Assembly: GCA_903928895.1 (NCBI GenBank)
Contig: CAIYSR010000093.1
Location: 124,001 to 188,000 of the forward strand
Direction: 5' to 3'
DNA from: an uncultured Rhodospirillales bacterium
GTDB lineage: Bacteria > Pseudomonadota > Alphaproteobacteria > Acetobacterales > Acetobacteraceae
DNA: 64,000 nt
This document shows, piece after piece, positions 8,830 through 18,437 of this stretch (its first letter is position 1; each line of letters begins with the position of its first letter). The translations under genes were made by a program, and so were the position numbers. The notes beneath the pieces were generated by a model. The model ran no database searches. It saw nothing but the letters and a program-made list of their open reading frames with translations, and was not told the DNA's origin.

Positions 8830-9797
8830 GGAGTGCTCCAGATCGGCGTGGAGAGCGCCGCAGTCCGGTTGCTGGCCGGGCTGAGCGGCTGGCTCCCCGG
8901 GATGATCCGAACCACGTCGGGGCCGATGATCTCGGCTTCCACCACGGCGCGAGACCCGATGTTTCGAACGCGGATGTGCTCGCCCAAGATACCAGCTTCG
9001 AGCGCCTGCCCGGTCGCGGCCATCGCAAGTCCAGGAGCATGCAGCCGCATGGTAATCCGGGCACCCTTCTGGATCACGGGGGTGCGGGCGAGGTCGGCGA
9101 GTGCGAGGGGCTGGCCTGGAATGGCCTGCCGGCGCAGTGTCTGGCCGATCGCTTGGTCGGGACTTCGCGCCACGTCACGATGGGCCAAGCCGGTGCGGAC
9201 ACGGGCGATTCGCAGGTCCTGGGTCTGGATGATGCTGCCCGGAGGCAGGCGATGAACCGGGACCGGGACCGCAATCATGTCCTGCGCGAACCCGGAGAGG
9301 CGGAGGCGCTGCATCGCCGTGCCATCGGCGGAGAGTGTGAGCAGGCCAGTGAAGCGGCCGCTGGCCGGGTCCCAGTCGAGTTGCTCGATATCCAGCTTGA
9401 TGGCGCCGGTCGGCGACACCGTCGGCGCGGTGAAGCCGCCGAGATCGACCTCGATATCGTCGCCCGCACCGACATGGCCGAGGGCGGTCCGTAGAGCGGA
9501 CAGCAGCAGGTCGCGCGGCAGGGCCCGGCCGGGTCGGTCCAGCACAGCGCGGTCGGCCGGGGATGCCGGCTGCCAGTCGACACCGTTTTGGCGCGCGATG
9601 GCGGCGAGCTGAGGGGCCTCGATAAGAATGCGCGAGCCGGGTTGCGGAGCGGGACCGAGGGTGCGGTCGGTGGCCGGACTGACGTCGTCAAACAGGTCGG
9701 ACAGACGGACCAGCGGGGCATCGAGAGTGATTTGTGGGCGCAATGTGGCAGCCTCGATGGGGCGGGCGAGCAAGAGCACAGCGATGAGGAGGCGCAT
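8826..9797 (-). CDS. flgA: Flagella basal body P-ring formation protein FlgA
   Basis: 323 aa with an N-terminal secretion signal (LLIAVLLLARPIEA) and a C-terminal SAF/FlgA domain. That domain shows VPVHRLPPGSIIQ, the DL..ARV segment, a GQTLRRQ.PGQPL strand and a final RVRN.GSR.VVEA. FlgA is the periplasmic chaperone for FlgI P-ring assembly. It is longer than the enterobacterial protein (about 220 aa), with a longer N-terminal half, as seen in other alphaproteobacteria. It sits between flgG and flgH. Confidence 0.9.
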   Translation of the reverse strand: MRLLIAVLLLARPIEAATLRPQITLDAPLVRLSDLFDDVSPATDRTLGPAPQPGSRILIEAPQLAAIARQNGVDWQPASPADRAVLDRPGRALPRDLLLSALRTALGHVGAGDDIEVDLGGFTAPTVSPTGAIKLDIEQLDWDPASGRFTGLLTLSADGTAMQRLRLSGFAQDMIAVPVPVHRLPPGSIIQTQDLRIARVRTGLAHRDVARSPDQAIGQTLRRQAIPGQPLALADLARTPVIQKGARITMRLHAPGLAMAATGQALEAGILGEHIRVRNIGSRAVVEAEIIGPDVVRIIPGSQPLSPASNRTAALSTPIWSTP

Positions 9798-9805
9798 GAC
9801 CTGTC

Positions 9806-10591
9806 CTAGCGGAGGTTGGTAAGGGTGGAGAGCATCTGGTCCGATGTGGTGATCACCCGGCTGTTCATTTCGTATGCGCGTTGGGCGGTGATAAGGTTGG
9901 TGATTTCGCTGACGACATTGGTGTTGGAGCTCTCGACGAAGCCCTGCTGCACGGAACCGAAACCGGGCGAGGCCGGGGCACCGGTCACCGGATTGCCGCT
10001 GGCCGCGGTCTGGATAAAAAGATTGTCGCCTTGGGCGTCGAGCCCCGCCTCGTTGGGAAACACCGCGAGCTGGACCTGGCCGAGCGTGGTCGGCGCGGTC
10101 TGGCCGTCAATGCTCACCTGGACCTGACCGGTGCTGTTGATCATCACGGACGTTGCATTCGATGGCACGGTGATGCCTGGCTGTACCACGTGACCGTCGG
10201 CCGTGACGATCTCGCCAGTGGGCGAGAGCGAAAACGTTCCATCGCGCGTGTAGGCGGTGTCGCCCGACGGCAGCGTGACCTGAAAGTAGCCGTTGCCGCG
10301 GACGGCGAGATCGAGGCTGTTGTTGGTCTGTTGCAGATTGCCCTGCTCGTTGATGCGGTAGATCGCGGCAGTCTTGACCCCAAGGCCGACCTGCGCGCCG
10401 GCGGGGACAACGGAGCCGCTGTCCGAAGAATTGGCTCCGACCCGGCGCAGGTTCTGGTAGATCAGGTCCTGGAACTCGGCACGGCGGCGCTTGTATCCAG
10501 TGGTCGTCATGTTGGCAATATTATTGGAGATCACTTCAACGTTGGTCTGCTGGGCCTGCATGCCGGTGCCGGCGATGTCGAGCGCGCGCAT
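9806..10591 (-). CDS. flgG: Flagellar distal rod protein FlgG
   Basis: 261 aa, the standard FlgG length. The N-terminus has the rod signature (NVEVISNNIANMTTTGYKRR) and the FQDL.YQ....G segment. The C-terminus has the FlgBB domain ending VSEITNLITAQRAYEMNSR. FlgG forms the distal rod through the periplasm. It is separated from flgF by only 12 nt. Confidence 0.96.
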   Translation of the reverse strand: MRALDIAGTGMQAQQTNVEVISNNIANMTTTGYKRRRAEFQDLIYQNLRRVGANSSDSGSVVPAGAQVGLGVKTAAIYRINEQGNLQQTNNSLDLAVRGNGYFQVTLPSGDTAYTRDGTFSLSPTGEIVTADGHVVQPGITVPSNATSVMINSTGQVQVSIDGQTAPTTLGQVQLAVFPNEAGLDAQGDNLFIQTAASGNPVTGAPASPGFGSVQQGFVESSNTNVVSEITNLITAQRAYEMNSRVITTSDQMLSTLTNLR

Positions 10592-10603
10592 GTCAGGGCC
10601 TCC

Positions 10604-11347
10604 TTACGGGCGCTTCTGGGTAAGTTTGTCGATGGTGGTTTGCTGACGTTCGGACTCCGACTGCACGAACTGGCTGACGAACTGATAGGTACGAAGCTCC
10701 GTCATCATCCGGGTCATCTCGGTCACTGGCTGGACGTTGCTGTCCTCGATTGCGCCCTGCACGATTGCCGGCGTGTCGACCGCCGTGGTCGGCTTGTCTG
10801 CGGTGAAGAGGCGGTTGCCCTCGGGGCGGAGGGACTGGGCGTCAGGGGGGCGAACGATGGCGATGCGGCCGATGCGGCCGCTGTCTCCGCTGATGGTACC
10901 ATCGCCCGTGATGCTGAAGCCGGCATCAGTTGGCGCCGCCTGGATCGGGCGGCCCTGGGTGTCGAGTAAGGCGTTGCCGTTGCCATCGACGATGGTGCCG
11001 GACGCGGACAACTCGAAATGGCCGGCACGGGTGAGTCGGACGCCGCGTTGTGTCTGCACCGTGAAGAAGCCGTCAGAGACACCGATCGCGAGGTCGAGCG
11101 GATTGCCGGTATGTGTGAGGGGGCCCGGGCGCGTGTCGCGATAGGTGGCGCGGTCCTGTGTGTAACTGATGACGGCGCCACCGGGCGGTTGACCGCCGCC
11201 GGGCTGGCGGACGAGCCAGTCGGCGAAGACCATGCGTTCGGCCTGAAACCCGGGGGTCGCCGTATTCGCCATGTTGGTGGCGGCGACGTCGATTGCGCGC
11301 TCCTGCGCCGCAAGGCGGGATAGGGCGACCGTGGTGATGTTCTGCAT
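10604..11347 (-). CDS. flgF: Flagellar proximal rod protein FlgF
   Basis: 247 aa. The N-terminal rod domain (AIDVAATNMANTATPGFQAE) and C-terminal VQPVTEMTRMMTELRTYQ identify a rod/hook-family protein. Its length and position before flgG identify FlgF. It is the first gene of the leftward rod/ring operon, divergent from fliL. Confidence 0.94.
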   Translation of the reverse strand: MQNITTVALSRLAAQERAIDVAATNMANTATPGFQAERMVFADWLVRQPGGGQPPGGAVISYTQDRATYRDTRPGPLTHTGNPLDLAIGVSDGFFTVQTQRGVRLTRAGHFELSASGTIVDGNGNALLDTQGRPIQAAPTDAGFSITGDGTISGDSGRIGRIAIVRPPDAQSLRPEGNRLFTADKPTTAVDTPAIVQGAIEDSNVQPVTEMTRMMTELRTYQFVSQFVQSESERQQTTIDKLTQKRP

Positions 11348-11576
11348 GCGTGGCTCCTGATCGTCGACGGAACCTCAGCAAGCCGTGTGCCACGATGTTT
11401 GGCTCGGATTTCGGCGCGACGGCGGGGTTCCGGGCGGCAGATACTGCCGGGCAGGATCGGCACGACCAGCCTGGCGGCGGGGTGCCGTTCAGCCTTCATT
11501 AAGGTCCACGGCGCAGCATGCAGTGACAGGACGGCGGCATGGCGCACCGTTCGAGATAATTGGAGCATGTTCGTTG
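11348..11576. other. Divergent intergenic region flgF / fliL
   Basis: 229 bp between two divergent flagellar operons, so it must carry promoters for both. No sigma-54 (-24/-12) or convincing sigma-28 match was found on either strand. A GGAG 11 nt before the fliL ATG is the only clear signal. A short ATG frame at 11567 is not supported. Confidence 0.5.
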
Positions 11577-12170
11577 ATGGCGACTACAGCGGCGGCCGTG
11601 CCGGGTGACGGAGGCGCTTCGGCTGAGGCCGGCAAAGGCGGACGACGGAAGCTTATCATTCTTCTCGTGCCGGTGGCGCTCTTACTCGCCGGCGCTGGGC
11701 TATGGTTCGTTGGCATTCTGCCGCCGCTGCTCGGGCTGAGCGGCGCAGCAGGGCACGGTGAAGCGGAGCCGAAAGCGGTCACCGCGGGGCACAGCAAGCC
11801 GGCGGCCGAGGCGGGCCACGGCGCCAAGTCCGCCGCCAAGGCGGTCGAACTCGCGACACCTCCCGGCCCGCTCTTCGTCGAGTTGCCGGATATTGTTTCG
11901 AACCTCAATACCGCGGGGAAGCGAGCGGTCTACATCAAATTGCGTAGCAGGATCGAGCTGGTCAGGCCTGGCGACGAAGCAATTCTGAAGGCCACGATGC
12001 CGCGGGTACTCGACCTGTTCCAGACGTACCTGCGCGAGATGAGGCCTGAGGAGATGCGCGGCTCTGCCGGCACCTACAGGTTACGCGAGGAACTGATTGC
12101 CCGAGCCAATATCGCCGTTGCGCCGGCGCGGATCCAGGACCTGTTGTTCACGGAGATCCTCATCCAATGA
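11577..12170 (+). CDS. fliL: Flagellar basal body-associated protein FliL
   Basis: 197 aa. A cytoplasmic N-terminus is followed by one membrane helix (about residues 24-46, LIILLVPVALLLAGAGLWFV) and an Ala/Lys/His-rich linker. The periplasmic FliL domain begins near FVELPDIVSNLN. FliL surrounds the stator and supports torque under load. The ATG at 11577 is in frame and has GGAG upstream. The stop overlaps the fliM start (ATGA). Confidence 0.92.
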   Translation: MATTAAAVPGDGGASAEAGKGGRRKLIILLVPVALLLAGAGLWFVGILPPLLGLSGAAGHGEAEPKAVTAGHSKPAAEAGHGAKSAAKAVELATPPGPLFVELPDIVSNLNTAGKRAVYIKLRSRIELVRPGDEAILKATMPRVLDLFQTYLREMRPEEMRGSAGTYRLREELIARANIAVAPARIQDLLFTEILIQ

Positions 12171-13234
12171 GCGGCGGCAACGGCGACGGCCAGTCCGCGG
12201 AGGACCTGGCGGCGGCCTGGGGCGCGGAGACCGACGGGGCCGATGGCGAGGTTTCAGTGCAGCCGGCGCGGGTTCTCAATCAGGCCGAGATCGACAGCCT
12301 GCTCGGTTTCGACGATGGACCCGGTGACGGCGAGAACCGGACCGGGATGCAGCGGATCATCAGCTCGGGGCTGGTGTCCTACGAGCGGTTGCCGATGCTG
12401 GAGATCGTGTTCGATCGGCTCGTGCGCATCATGTCGACCAGCTTACGTAACTTTACGAGCGACAATGTCGAGGTCGGAATTGACAATATTCTCTCGCTCC
12501 GCTTCGGCGATTATCTGAACTCCATTCCGTTGCCAGCGATGCTGGCGGTATTCAAAGCCGAGGAGTGGGACAATTATGGGTTGATGGTGGTGGACAGCAC
12601 GTTGATCTACTCGATTGTCGATGTCCTGCTCGGTGGGCGGCGTGGCACAGCGGCAATGCGCATCGAGGGGCGCCCCTACACGACGATCGAACGCACGTTG
12701 GTGGAGCGCCTGATCCATGTCGTGTTGGCAGACTTGTCCGTCAGCTTCGATCCCTTGTGTCCGGTGACGTTCAGGTTCGAGCGACTTGAAGTCAATCCCC
12801 GCTTCGCCACCATCAGTCGGCTCTCCAACGCCGCGGTGCTTGCGCGATTGCGCATCGACATGGAAGACCGCGGCGGACGGCTTGAATTGCTGCTTCCCTA
12901 TGCGACATTGGAGCCGGTGCGCGAGCTGCTCCTTCAGCAGTTCATGGGCGAGAAATTCGGTCGCGACTCGATCTGGGAGACGCATCTGGCCGAGGAACTG
13001 TGGAACACGGAGATCGACCTCGACGTCGTGCTGGACGAGCAGACCATGCGGCTGTCGGACGTCATGGCGCTGCAGCCGGGCAGCAGGATCGTGCTCAACA
13101 CTCAGATCAACGCGGTGGTGCAACTGCGCTGTGGTGGCACCACGCTGTTCGAGGCACGGATCGGTAAGCGCAAGAACTGCATGGCCGTGCGCATCGAGCG
13201 TGAGGTGCCCCGGGTGGTCGTGTTTGACCGATGA
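12167..13234 (+). CDS. fliM: Flagellar motor switch protein FliM
   Basis: 355 aa. The CheY-P-binding N-terminal motif is present as EIDSLLGF at residues 41-48. The middle CheC-like domain (with YGLMVVDSTLIYSIVDVLLGG) and the C-terminal SpoA/FliN-like domain (LQPGSRIVLNTQINAVVQLRCGG) follow. FliM forms the C ring and receives the chemotaxis signal. The N-terminus is about 35 residues longer than in E. coli. fliN and fliG are not in this window. Confidence 0.95.
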   Translation: MSGGNGDGQSAEDLAAAWGAETDGADGEVSVQPARVLNQAEIDSLLGFDDGPGDGENRTGMQRIISSGLVSYERLPMLEIVFDRLVRIMSTSLRNFTSDNVEVGIDNILSLRFGDYLNSIPLPAMLAVFKAEEWDNYGLMVVDSTLIYSIVDVLLGGRRGTAAMRIEGRPYTTIERTLVERLIHVVLADLSVSFDPLCPVTFRFERLEVNPRFATISRLSNAAVLARLRIDMEDRGGRLELLLPYATLEPVRELLLQQFMGEKFGRDSIWETHLAEELWNTEIDLDVVLDEQTMRLSDVMALQPGSRIVLNTQINAVVQLRCGGTTLFEARIGKRKNCMAVRIEREVPRVVVFDR

Positions 13235-13297
13235 AGCCGTGTCGCGGAAGGACGTTGTTTACCATCGCCTGCCAGAATGGGCAGCTAGGCGGATTAA

Positions 13298-13720
13298 ATG
13301 GAATGGTTGCTGGACATCCCTCTCATCGTTCTTCTGACGATCACCCTGTTCCACGCCGTGCGGCTCGAGCGGGCACTGGGCGTGCTGAGGCACGATCGCG
13401 CCGCGTTGCAGACGCTGGTGGACGGGTTCAATGCGAGCTCTCAGGTCGCGGAACTGAGCATCGGCCAGGTTCGCGCGGCCGCCGACGGCGCCGGTCGGCT
13501 GCTGACCCGGCACATCGAAGCGGCAAAGGCGAAACAGGACGAGCTGACCTTCGTGATGGAGCGCGCGGACGCGCTTGCGGATCGGCTCGAGGCGTTGGTG
13601 CGTGGTGGCCGTTCTCTGGCGCAGACGGCCACTGCAGAGCCGCCTTCCATCGCTACCCCGGTTCGTCCGCGCAGCCAAGCCGAGCAGGACCTGATGCGAG
13701 CGCTCAATTTGGCCCGATGA
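13298..13720 (+). CDS. DUF6468-type flagellar-locus protein
   Basis: 140 aa. One N-terminal membrane helix (WLLDIPLIVLLTITLFHAV) is followed by a mainly helical, probably coiled-coil region (about 25-105) and a polar tail. Small proteins of this architecture sit between fliM and the motE-like gene in Rhodospirillales and are annotated as DUF6468. No enzymatic motif is visible. The position suggests a structural role at the motor, which is inference. Confidence 0.7.
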   Translation: MEWLLDIPLIVLLTITLFHAVRLERALGVLRHDRAALQTLVDGFNASSQVAELSIGQVRAAADGAGRLLTRHIEAAKAKQDELTFVMERADALADRLEALVRGGRSLAQTATAEPPSIATPVRPRSQAEQDLMRALNLAR

Positions 13721-13754
13721 CGATGGCGTATTCGTCGTCGAGGCGGGCGGTGCG

Positions 13755-14423
13755 ATGATGGGGCGGCTTGCCTGGCTGAGAGCGCTGCCGCTCAGCATCG
13801 CGGTCATGGCACTGCTGCTTGTCATTAAGTCAGCGGCCTTCGTCCGGGCGGCGGTCCCTGCTATGGCGACGACAGCCGCAGGGCATGAGGCTGATGTGGC
13901 GCCAAAGCCGTCCGACTCGGCAGGTGCGGCCGGGCCAGCATTGCCGATCGCGGTGAAGGCTGAGGCGCCGCCGGTCTCGGATGCGGAGCGAGCGTTGTTG
14001 CTCGATCTGCGGGCTCGCCGCCTAGAACTCGACCGGCGTGAAGCGGCGTTGATGCTGCGTGAAACCGTTCTGGCAGCGACCGAGAAACGAGTGACCGTCC
14101 GCGCCGACGAATTGCTCCTCCTGCAGCAAAAGCTCGAAGCTTTGGAGAAGGCTCGGCACGCGCGCGACCAGGCGAACTGGGCCGAGTTGGTCAAGGTCTA
14201 CGAAGGCATGAAGCCGAGGGATGCGGCGGCGATCTTCAACGACCTCGATCTCGCCGTGATGTTGCCGGTGTTCGATCGGATGAAACCCGCCCGGATGGCG
14301 GTGGTTTTGGCGGCGATGTTGCCTGAGCGCGCCCGTCTTGTGACCGCTCAACTCGCGCAGATGCGCAACAAAGCAAACGTACCGCCTGGCGCCGCGATCG
14401 CGCCAGCCAGGAACGGCACCTAG
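13755..14423 (+). CDS. MotE-like periplasmic chaperone (MgtE N-domain protein)
   Basis: 222 aa. An N-terminal membrane helix (residues about 11-30) is followed by a Pro/Ala linker, a long coiled coil (about 75-135) and a C-terminal MgtE_N-type helical repeat (VYEGMKPRDAAAIFNDLDL, then VMLPVFDRMKPARMAVVL). This order matches MotE, the chaperone for MotC in alphaproteobacterial motors, or related FliG-like MgtE_N proteins. The flagellar operon context supports a motor role rather than magnesium transport. Confidence 0.75.
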   Translation: MMGRLAWLRALPLSIAVMALLLVIKSAAFVRAAVPAMATTAAGHEADVAPKPSDSAGAAGPALPIAVKAEAPPVSDAERALLLDLRARRLELDRREAALMLRETVLAATEKRVTVRADELLLLQQKLEALEKARHARDQANWAELVKVYEGMKPRDAAAIFNDLDLAVMLPVFDRMKPARMAVVLAAMLPERARLVTAQLAQMRNKANVPPGAAIAPARNGT

Positions 14424-14466
14424 TGAACAAGCACAGCGGCGGCCTCGCCGTTTGGAAGGAACCGAG

Positions 14467-14853
14467 ATGACGATAGACAAGGCAATGAACGTTCTGATCG
14501 TCGACGACTACAAGACGATGCTGCGGATTATTCGTAACCTGCTCAAGCAGATCGATTTTAACAACGTCGAAGAAGCGACAGATGGGGCAGAAGCGCTGGC
14601 AAAATTGCGCAGTGGCAGTTTTGGCTTGGTTATCAGCGACTGGAACATGCAGCCGATGACGGGCTTGCAACTGCTACAGGAGGTGCGCGCCGATGGGCGG
14701 CTGCGCGGCACGCCGTTCATTATGGTTACAGCCGAAAGCAAGGCCGAGAATGTGGTCGCGGCAAAGCAGGCAGGTGTATCGAAATACATCGTCAAGCCGT
14801 TCAATGCTGAAACCCTGCGCGAGAAGATCGAGAAGGTGCTGGGACATGGATAA
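14467..14853 (+). CDS. cheY: Chemotaxis response regulator CheY
   Basis: A single receiver domain of 128 aa with every catalytic residue in place. These are Asp 13-14, the phospho-acceptor Asp 58 (ISDWNMQPMTG), Thr 88 and Lys 110 (KPF). Phospho-CheY binds FliM to switch rotation, and the fliM gene is in the same operon. The ATG at 14467 follows GGAAGGA; a TTG 15 nt upstream is less likely. It overlaps cheZ by 8 nt. Confidence 0.93.
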   Translation: MTIDKAMNVLIVDDYKTMLRIIRNLLKQIDFNNVEEATDGAEALAKLRSGSFGLVISDWNMQPMTGLQLLQEVRADGRLRGTPFIMVTAESKAENVVAAKQAGVSKYIVKPFNAETLREKIEKVLGHG

Positions 14854-15472
14854 TGCGGCACGGCACAACAGGCTGAACCTGTTAAGGCAACGCTACCACA
14901 TAGCGTCGACTGACCTAGTGATTGATGTTGTTGACGCGATCCTTTCGACGATGCATGGCGACTTGTCGGCGTCCGAGGCTGGCCTGCTGGCCGAGATCGA
15001 AGACCTTGCCCGCACCATTGCCACTGCCAAGGCGGAGATTTCCGCGCTGCGGGTTGACGACATCATGACCAACCATATCCCGTCTGCAACCGATGAACTC
15101 GACGCGATCGTCGCACACACCGCGGCCGCCACCGACAGTATTCTTGAGGTCTGCGAGACGCTCGACGGGGTCGCCGCCACCCTCAGCCGGGATGGCGACG
15201 CGGCCGGCGGCGGTCAGCTGCATGAGGCAACGAGCCGGATCTACGAAGCATGTAGCTTCCAGGACATCACAGGGCAGCGCATTTCGAAGGTGGTTGCGAC
15301 CTTGAAGGCTATCGACCAGAAGGTGGCGACGATCATGGCGACCTTCAATGGTCGGGTCGAGCCGCGTGCGACATCGGCGGAAGGGGAGGCGGTCTTGCTC
15401 AATGGGCCTCAGCTGCCGGCCCTGGCGATGGACCAGACCGACATTGACGAGCTTCTTGCCAGTTTCGACTGA
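14846..15472 (+). CDS. cheZ: Chemotaxis protein phosphatase CheZ
   Basis: 208 aa, helical. It carries the active-site motif QDITGQRI (residues 139-146), where Asp 140 and Gln 144 correspond to E. coli CheZ Asp143/Gln147. The C-terminal CheY-tethering peptide DIDELLASFD is at the very end. CheZ dephosphorylates CheY-P. The start at 14846 lies inside the cheY 3' end, giving translational coupling. Confidence 0.93.
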   Translation: MDNAARHNRLNLLRQRYHIASTDLVIDVVDAILSTMHGDLSASEAGLLAEIEDLARTIATAKAEISALRVDDIMTNHIPSATDELDAIVAHTAAATDSILEVCETLDGVAATLSRDGDAAGGGQLHEATSRIYEACSFQDITGQRISKVVATLKAIDQKVATIMATFNGRVEPRATSAEGEAVLLNGPQLPALAMDQTDIDELLASFD

Positions 15473-15483
15473 CCGGGGCTGCG

Positions 15484-15987
15484 ATGATTGTCAAGACATG
15501 GGCATGGGCGCTTGCAATCACGATCGGGCTGCTGGCCCCCGTAACAGGCTGGTCGACGGGAGTGACGATCCGGAGCGGGGATCATCCCGGGTTTGGACGG
15601 ATTGTGTTCGACCTCCCAGCCGGCGATGCGCCAGAGTTGAGGCCGAAAGTGGGCGTCCCGTCGGTGTGTGTCAGTCCCGTGAAAGGTCCGATCGCTCTTC
15701 CGGGCCGACCACGTAACGTTCTGGAGCTTAGGATAGAGGGCAAGGAAGAAGTCTGCATCAGCTTCGCGAACGGGAGTCAGTTCCGGCAATCGAGGCCGGC
15801 GGGCAAGCTGGTGTTGGATTTTCTCGATCCGCCCACCCTGATCGCAGGCACACGCCAAGGTAAATCCGACCTGCTACCACGCGCCGTTCGCCCGATCCGG
15901 CGGACCGTATCCTCTGCCGCCCGGGAAACGGGGTTCCTTTCCGCGCCATCCCCCCCCCCTTGGGTCCATCCGCATCATTGGAATTGA
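15484..15987 (+). pseudogene. Exported TPR-type protein, N-terminal fragment (frame broken at C10 tract)
   Basis: This frame encodes a signal peptide (about residues 1-26) and an AMIN-like beta domain (SGDHPGFGRIVFDLPAGD ... LVLDFLDPP). It enters a run of ten C at 15950-15959 and ends soon after at 15987. The matching continuation is in the next frame, starting exactly at the tract, and has no start codon context of its own. One extra C, or two fewer, would join both into a single protein of about 928 aa. The break could be a base-calling error, phase variation or a true mutation. It is the last gene of the fliL-to-cheZ operon, 11 nt after cheZ. Confidence 0.75.
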
Positions 15988-18269
15988 TTGCGCGAAGCGC
16001 CGAGTCCATTGGGGAACGGGCAAGAGACACCGCCGTCATCCCATTTGGCGACGATGTTGGGGCCGCTGCTTTCTGGCATGACGGTCGGATCTTCGTCGTT
16101 TTCGACGAACGCCGGCCGATCGACACCGCTTTGCTGCGTGGGGCTCCGGCACTTTCTTCTGTACTGGTCCGGATGGTTGCGAGCGGGACCATTCTCGAGA
16201 TCCCTGCGCCTGCCGGAAGTCGTGTCGTGATGGCGCGCGAGGCGGGGGGATGGTCAGTCGGTCTTCGGGATAACGATCGCGACGGCCAGACGGAGGCCTT
16301 GAGCCTGGAGAGCCGTGATGGCGAACTCCGGGTCGCCAGCGACGCGCCAGGCCGCGTTGTCGCGATAGGCGGCGCAGACAGTGCTGTACCACTCCTGGTC
16401 GGCACTTTGCGCAGGCCGCATGCGTCCGTTCTCGTCGCTCGACAATTTCCAGAGGTCAGGATTTCACCGACCTTCCTCGGCCTCGTGGTCGAGCCGGTAT
16501 CGGACCGCACGACGCTCCGCGCCGGGCGAGATGGGTTTGTAGTGACCGCCGGCGTCGAGGCGCCTTTGGCGATCTCCAACACCGAGATGCCTTTCTCTCC
16601 CAATGGACGATTGTTGTCGCGAAGCTTCGATTTCCCTCGGCTCCCGCTTGAGGCGTTGTTGCGCCGGCTGCAAGCGATGCAGGCAGCGGCCGCGAACGCC
16701 CCGCCCCAGGAGCGAGTCGCGCGGCGGCTTGAGGTCACCCAAGCATTGCTGGCGCTAGGAATGGGTGCCGAGGCTGAGGCTCTGCTCGACTTCACGACGG
16801 CGGACGCCGGTCGCGCTTCACCGACATCGGAAATTGCCGGGTTGCGGACCGCCGCCTCTCTACTGGCTGGACGCTTCGATGACGCAGACGGTCCCGCCAA
16901 TGCCGCGGAAGGGGACACTGACGAGGGGGCTCTGTGGCACGGTCTGCTGATGGCATCGAAGGGGATGAGCCCGCGAGCGGCCGCCTCCCTTATCGCCGCG
17001 ACCTACCCGATTCTTCTCGCTTATCCAGCGCCATTGCGCGATCGCTTGCTGCCACTCGCAGTGGAGACCTTGTTGCAAGGTGGCCAGATGGCTGCCGCGC
17101 GTGGGCTTGTCGCTGGTGAGCCTGCTAGTCCGCGGCTGGATGTCGCCCGTGCCACGATGATGCTGAGCGAGGCGCGTGAAAATGACGCGACGGCAGCGAT
17201 CCAGATCTTGGACCGCGTCTCCCGGACCGGTGACCAGTTCGCGCGTTCTTCCGCGCTGGGGGCGTCCGTTGAACTTCGCCTGGCCAGCGGGGCGATCTCG
17301 GCGAACGAGGCGGCCGACCAACTCGATCGCGCGTTGTATGCGTGGCGCGGTGACAACCTCGAACTGGGACGACGTCTGCGCGTGGCTGCGCTGCGACGCG
17401 GTGCGGGCCAATGGAAACTGGCGCTGGCAACGCTGCGCGAGGCGCTTGAGGTCTTCCCGGAGCGAGCGCGGGTGATACGGCCGCTTCTTGCGGACGCCGT
17501 TGTCCGGACAGTTATGGCTGACGGACCCCAGTCCCTCGCGCCGTTCGATGTGGCGGCCCTGGCTGAGGAGAATGCGGATCTTCTCCCCGGAGGTGCGCTG
17601 GGCCGCGACCTCGCGGTGCATATATCAGACCAGCTACAACTGCTGGAACTTCCGCGTCGGGCAGCCGATGTTCTCGCACGGCTATTGGCGGGAACGCCCG
17701 AAGGCGAGGGAAGGGCAGAATATGGCGTGCGTCTCGCCGCCCTGCGGATGTCGCTGGATGACGCGCCTGGTGCACTTGCCGCGCTGAGTGGGTCGGCGGC
17801 ACCGGACCTGCCGACGGAGTTGGTGGAGCGTCGAACCTTGGCCTTCGCTCGTGCCGCTGTCGCCGTGGGGGACCGAATTTCGGCCATGTCGGCCCTGGTT
17901 GCGTTGAACTCGCCGCAGGCGCTTGATTTGCGCGCGCGCCTACTCGAACAGTCTGGTGACTGGACCGGTGCGACGGAGGGACTTCGCGACCTTTTGGCAC
18001 GGAAAGTCGGGCGAGAGGGGCCGGTCGACCGCGAGGCGGCGAAATGGATACTGAGACTTGCAGGCGCGGCGGCGCAGACCGGTGACCGCGCGGCCCTGGC
18101 GTCGATCCGTGCGGACTACTTACCTCGTCTCGCCGACAAGGCGATGGCGTCGATCCTTGAGGTGATGACGGCTGCGCCAATCGATGATGTTGCCGATATC
18201 GGTCGGGCGGCAAAGGAGGCCAGCCTCATTCGTGCGCTTCCAGCGGGGCTCGCGACTGTGGGCCGGTAG
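15960..18269 (+). pseudogene. Exported TPR-type protein, C-terminal fragment (continues the frame broken at C10)
   Basis: A long open frame of about 769 aa begins at the C10 tract. It continues with a second beta-rich region (to about residue 200) and then several hundred residues of Ala/Leu/Arg-rich helix pairs with tetratricopeptide-like periodicity (for example LGMGAEAEALLDF, GQWKLALATLREALEVFP). Such repeats bind protein partners. With the upstream fragment it would be a periplasmic TPR protein. Its place after cheZ suggests a flagellar or envelope role, but no family with known function is recognised. No ribosome site precedes the TTG at 15960. Confidence 0.75.
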
Positions 18270-18378
18270 GTCCCTGTCATGCTAAATGTCAGGAACAGAA
18301 AATCACCTTCCGGGCGCATTTTTCACTTGCGCCGGCCCCCCCCTTTCATCATGTTCCGGCGCCTTAGCCCAAGGGAAA

Positions 18379-18395
18379 GCGCGCATGAGGCGCGC
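18379..18395 (+). other. Hairpin in the speD leader
   Basis: GCGCGC - loop ATGAG - GCGCGC forms a perfect 6-bp GC stem about 43 nt before the speD start codon, and a C8 run lies further upstream. It could affect speD leader structure or reflect nothing more than GC-rich sequence. No known riboswitch consensus was recognised. Confidence 0.35.
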
Positions 18396-18437
18396 GGACC
18401 AAAAGGCTGTCTACTGGTCGGAAAGGGAGATTGCGTG

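Noticed and set aside
18270-18437. Possible riboswitch in the speD leader
   Set aside because: Only a short GC hairpin and a C8 run were found; no SAM or polyamine riboswitch core could be recognised.
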